From Halichoerus grypus (Eukaryota; Chordata; Mammalia; Carnivora; Phocidae): 64,000 nt of DNA. The notes under the pieces were generated by a model. It had not been told where the DNA came from. It did no database searches and saw only the letters and a program-made list of their open reading frames with translations. Both the position numbers and the translations under genes were made by a program. The stretch is taken from assembly GCF_964656455.1 (NCBI RefSeq), contig NC_135717.1, positions 152,199,793 to 152,263,792 on the forward strand, in the 5' to 3' direction. Below, piece by piece: positions 61,999 through 64,000 of the stretch. The stretch's first letter is position 1, and each line of letters starts with the position of its first letter.

Positions 61999-62153
61999 AT
62001 CACGAGCAAGATTAGGGTCTTCCTTCTGTGATCCTGCAGTATCTCAAATAAAACTCTATGTTAGCATTTACTATTTTGCTTCAGTTATAAGTAGACACAT
62101 CAATCTCACCTCTCATGGGTAGGGATCATGTACTAGTCATATCTATATCCCAT

Positions 62154-62349
62154 TCTTTAAAGATTTTATTTTATTTTTTATTTATTTGAGAGAAAGAGTG
62201 AGAAAGAGAGCACAAGAGGGGGTAGGGTCAGAGGGAGGAGCAGACTCCCTGCTGAGCAGGGAGCCCGATGCGGGACTCGATCCCCAGACTCCGGGATCAT
62301 GACCTGAGCCGAAGGCAGTCGCTTAACCAACTGAGCCACCCAGGCGCCC
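62154..62349 (-). mobile_element. Can-SINE (antisense), CCTGGAGTC-like type, with TSD
   Basis: Complete. The perfect 12-bp TSD tctatatcccat is at 62142-62153 and 62350-62361. It is inserted in the L2 3' end. Confidence 0.96.
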
Positions 62350-62395
62350 TCTATATCCCATCAGTAAATACTTGTCAAATTAATTGACTAAGTGA

Positions 62396-62974
62396 ATTCA
62401 TCAACTGCTTTTATATTGTTAGGACAACACTATACAAGTCTAGTCCTTACAGCAATCACCAGATCAGGGAATTACTGTTAGCTTCCCATGGAAGGAAATA
62501 AAAATAGAGTACAAACAAGTCATTAACCTGACTTCCCACTGAGAGACCACAAATTCCAACGTTCACTTGAAACTTTTGCTCCTTGATTAACAAGGCACAA
62601 AGGATGCCCTGGCTTCCTTCTGCTTTCCTGAGCAGTGGACAGACCATCCCAGCTCCCACAGCCACTGACCAACAGGAAGTTCCCTAGAGCAGTCTGAACT
62701 TGTATGCCACTCCAGGACTCACCTGCTCATAAATGTCCCAGGCTCTTGGCTAGGAGCTTTTGTGACATAATAACAGTCAAGAGACCATAATTCCAAGCAT
62801 ATGTCATAAAGCTATTAGAACAAATTCTTACCATTATTTTGAAACCCAGGATTCAAGGTATGAAAGGCAAGAAATCTTCAACAGCCATAACAAAGTAATT
62901 TCATTCTAGAACAAAGAGGTCCTAGTATTTGGTGAGATGGACTTCGCAATAAGGATTTTGTTAACAGCTACACT
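62396..62974. other. Unassigned spacer
   Basis: No gene or named repeat seen. Confidence 0.4.
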
Positions 62975-63190
62975 TTTGTGAGAATGTATTATGCTATAGG
63001 CATTCCTCCAGATCAGTTTATATGCATAATCTTATTTCATTCTTACAATAGCCTTCTGAGGTAGGTACTATTTTGGCTACACTTTACAGATGAGGGAGGG
63101 CACTGAAACACAGAGATTAGGTAATGAGGTTAGGAAGCAGCTCAGTGGAACTGAAAACCCAGTCTGGCTCTAGAGCCCACAGTCACAATA
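62975..63190 (-). mobile_element. MIR (antisense)
   Basis: It has aatcttatttcattcttaca, gaggtaggtactattttggc, cactttacagatgagggagg and ctggctctagagcccacagt. Confidence 0.85.
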
Positions 63191-63329
63191 CAGATTCCTT
63201 GGAGCACCTTAGAATCATAGGAGCAGATCAGGAGTAAATAAGGAGTTCTCAGAAGATGCTCCTTTTTGTATCCTATCTCTCTCGAGAGGTCTTTAGGACA
63301 TGCATCCCCCACATCCCACCTGTCACCCC

Positions 63330-63760
63330 CACCCCACCTACTCTTGCAGCCTCACCCCTGTACTCTCCTTATCTACATGCTACACTTTAGCCAAAGTGAA
63401 TATATTTTGGTCCCATCAGCATATCTTGCCTGCAAGCCATATACATGCTATTTCAAAACTCCACCAGCACCCCATCCCTCACCCCCTGCCACCCATCTTC
63501 ACCTGAATCTTGTTTATTTTCAGGTCTCAGCTTTGCCCTCTCTGGAGAAAGCTCTCCTGACCCCTCTGCCTGAGCCGGGTGCCCTTCTCCCTGTAGGCTC
63601 CTACAATCCACTCTGAAGTTCTCACAGACCTTATCACACCATATGGTAATTGCTTGTTTAATGGCCTGTCTCCTAACTGTGGCCTCCATGTGATCATGAT
63701 TAACTGCTGGTCAACTAGCACACGTCTGACATACGGTAGACACTTGATAAATAGTTGGTG
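63330..63760 (+). mobile_element. L2 3' part
   Basis: It has tctactctt-type pyrimidine-rich sequence, then ttttcaggtctcagctttgc, agaaagctctcctgacccct, cacagaccttatcacaccat, and the terminus acatacggtagacacttgat, aaatagttggtgg. Confidence 0.8.
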
Positions 63761-63957
63761 GAAGGAGGAATATAAAAATGAGTGGATGAAATAAATGTTT
63801 ATTATTTGAGTCTAGACAGGACAGTTTAAGACATTCCCAAAAGAATCTCTTAAGATTTCATCAAAAATTGATGCCCTCGTGACATCTTCTCCCCTAGCAA
63901 TTGAAGAAGCCCCTAAATTTCTCTAGCTAAGAAAAGAGGCTCAAGAACCAAGCACTA

Positions 63958-64000
63958 GGGGCGCCTGGGTGGCTCAGTCCGTTAAGCATCTGCCTTCGGC
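63958..64000 (+). mobile_element. Can-SINE head, cut by the window edge
   Basis: Only the first 43 bp are present (ggggcgcctgggtggctcag onward); the rest lies outside the window. Confidence 0.93.

Larger units (their letters stand above)
61040..62395 (+). mobile_element. L2 split by an LTR and a SINE
   Basis: It has tcaaatccatctttctgccc, ttgtcatctcttgcctgaat, gcagttctctcgcctggaat, ctttaagactcaactcaaat, gtgaagcttttcctgatcac, then the LTR (61527-61998). L2 resumes with tttactattttgcttcagtt and gggtagggatcatgtactag, then the SINE, then atcagtaaatacttgtcaaa. Confidence 0.82.

Overview
The window reads as non-coding nuclear DNA of a carnivoran mammal, most likely a caniform of the arctoid branch (seal, bear or mustelid type). 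The main evidence is 26 copies of the tRNA-derived carnivore SINE (Can-SINE, recognisable by its head GGGGCGCCTGGGTGGCTCAG and its CT-rich, AAATAAATAAAATCTT-type tail), together with carnivore-style LINE-1 3' ends. Assignment below order level is an inference. I found no protein-coding exon of a host gene, no structural RNA gene, no CRISPR and no prokaryotic feature. Every long reading frame is LINE-derived, retropseudogene-derived or unsupported.

Layout. 1-8.5 kb: two antisense L1 elements. The first is old, internally deleted and cut by the window edge. The second is nearly full length (2137-8459), has a target-site duplication (TSD), and contains an RPL34 processed pseudogene and a SINE joined to an L1 3' end. 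8.5-12.4 kb: single-copy-looking DNA with SINEs, an LTR-like block and a MIR. 12.4-14.5 kb: a 5'-truncated antisense L1. 14.5-19.9 kb: two MaLR-type LTRs, MIRs, a SINE and a GATA/CA microsatellite. 19.9-22.9 kb: a younger sense-strand L1 nested in an old L1M. 22.9-40 kb: a mixture of MIR, L2, L1M, LTRs, a complete TA-flanked Tigger/mariner-like MITE and a hAT fossil, with SINEs inserted into many of them. 41-44.1 kb: an old sense L1 carrying three SINEs, two of them at the same target site. 44.1-64 kb: L2, MaLR LTRs, MIRs, hAT fossils, SINEs, and purine- or G-rich simple repeats.

The organising theme is layered retrotransposition. L1 supplied the enzyme activity for the SINEs and for the RPL34 retrocopy. 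TSDs can be read directly for most SINEs and three L1s. Because younger copies interrupt older ones, relative ages can be ordered: MIR/L2, then L1M/MaLR/DNA transposons, then carnivore L1, then Can-SINE.

I see no new biological system here. The most interesting items are chimeric or compound retro-insertions: a SINE-L1 3' end fusion, an L1 with two successive 3' ends, candidate 3' transductions by a SINE and by an L1, two SINEs reusing one target site, and an unexplained 44-bp direct repeat. Coordinates of old repeats are approximate, because they were recognised by eye from remembered consensus features and not by alignment.
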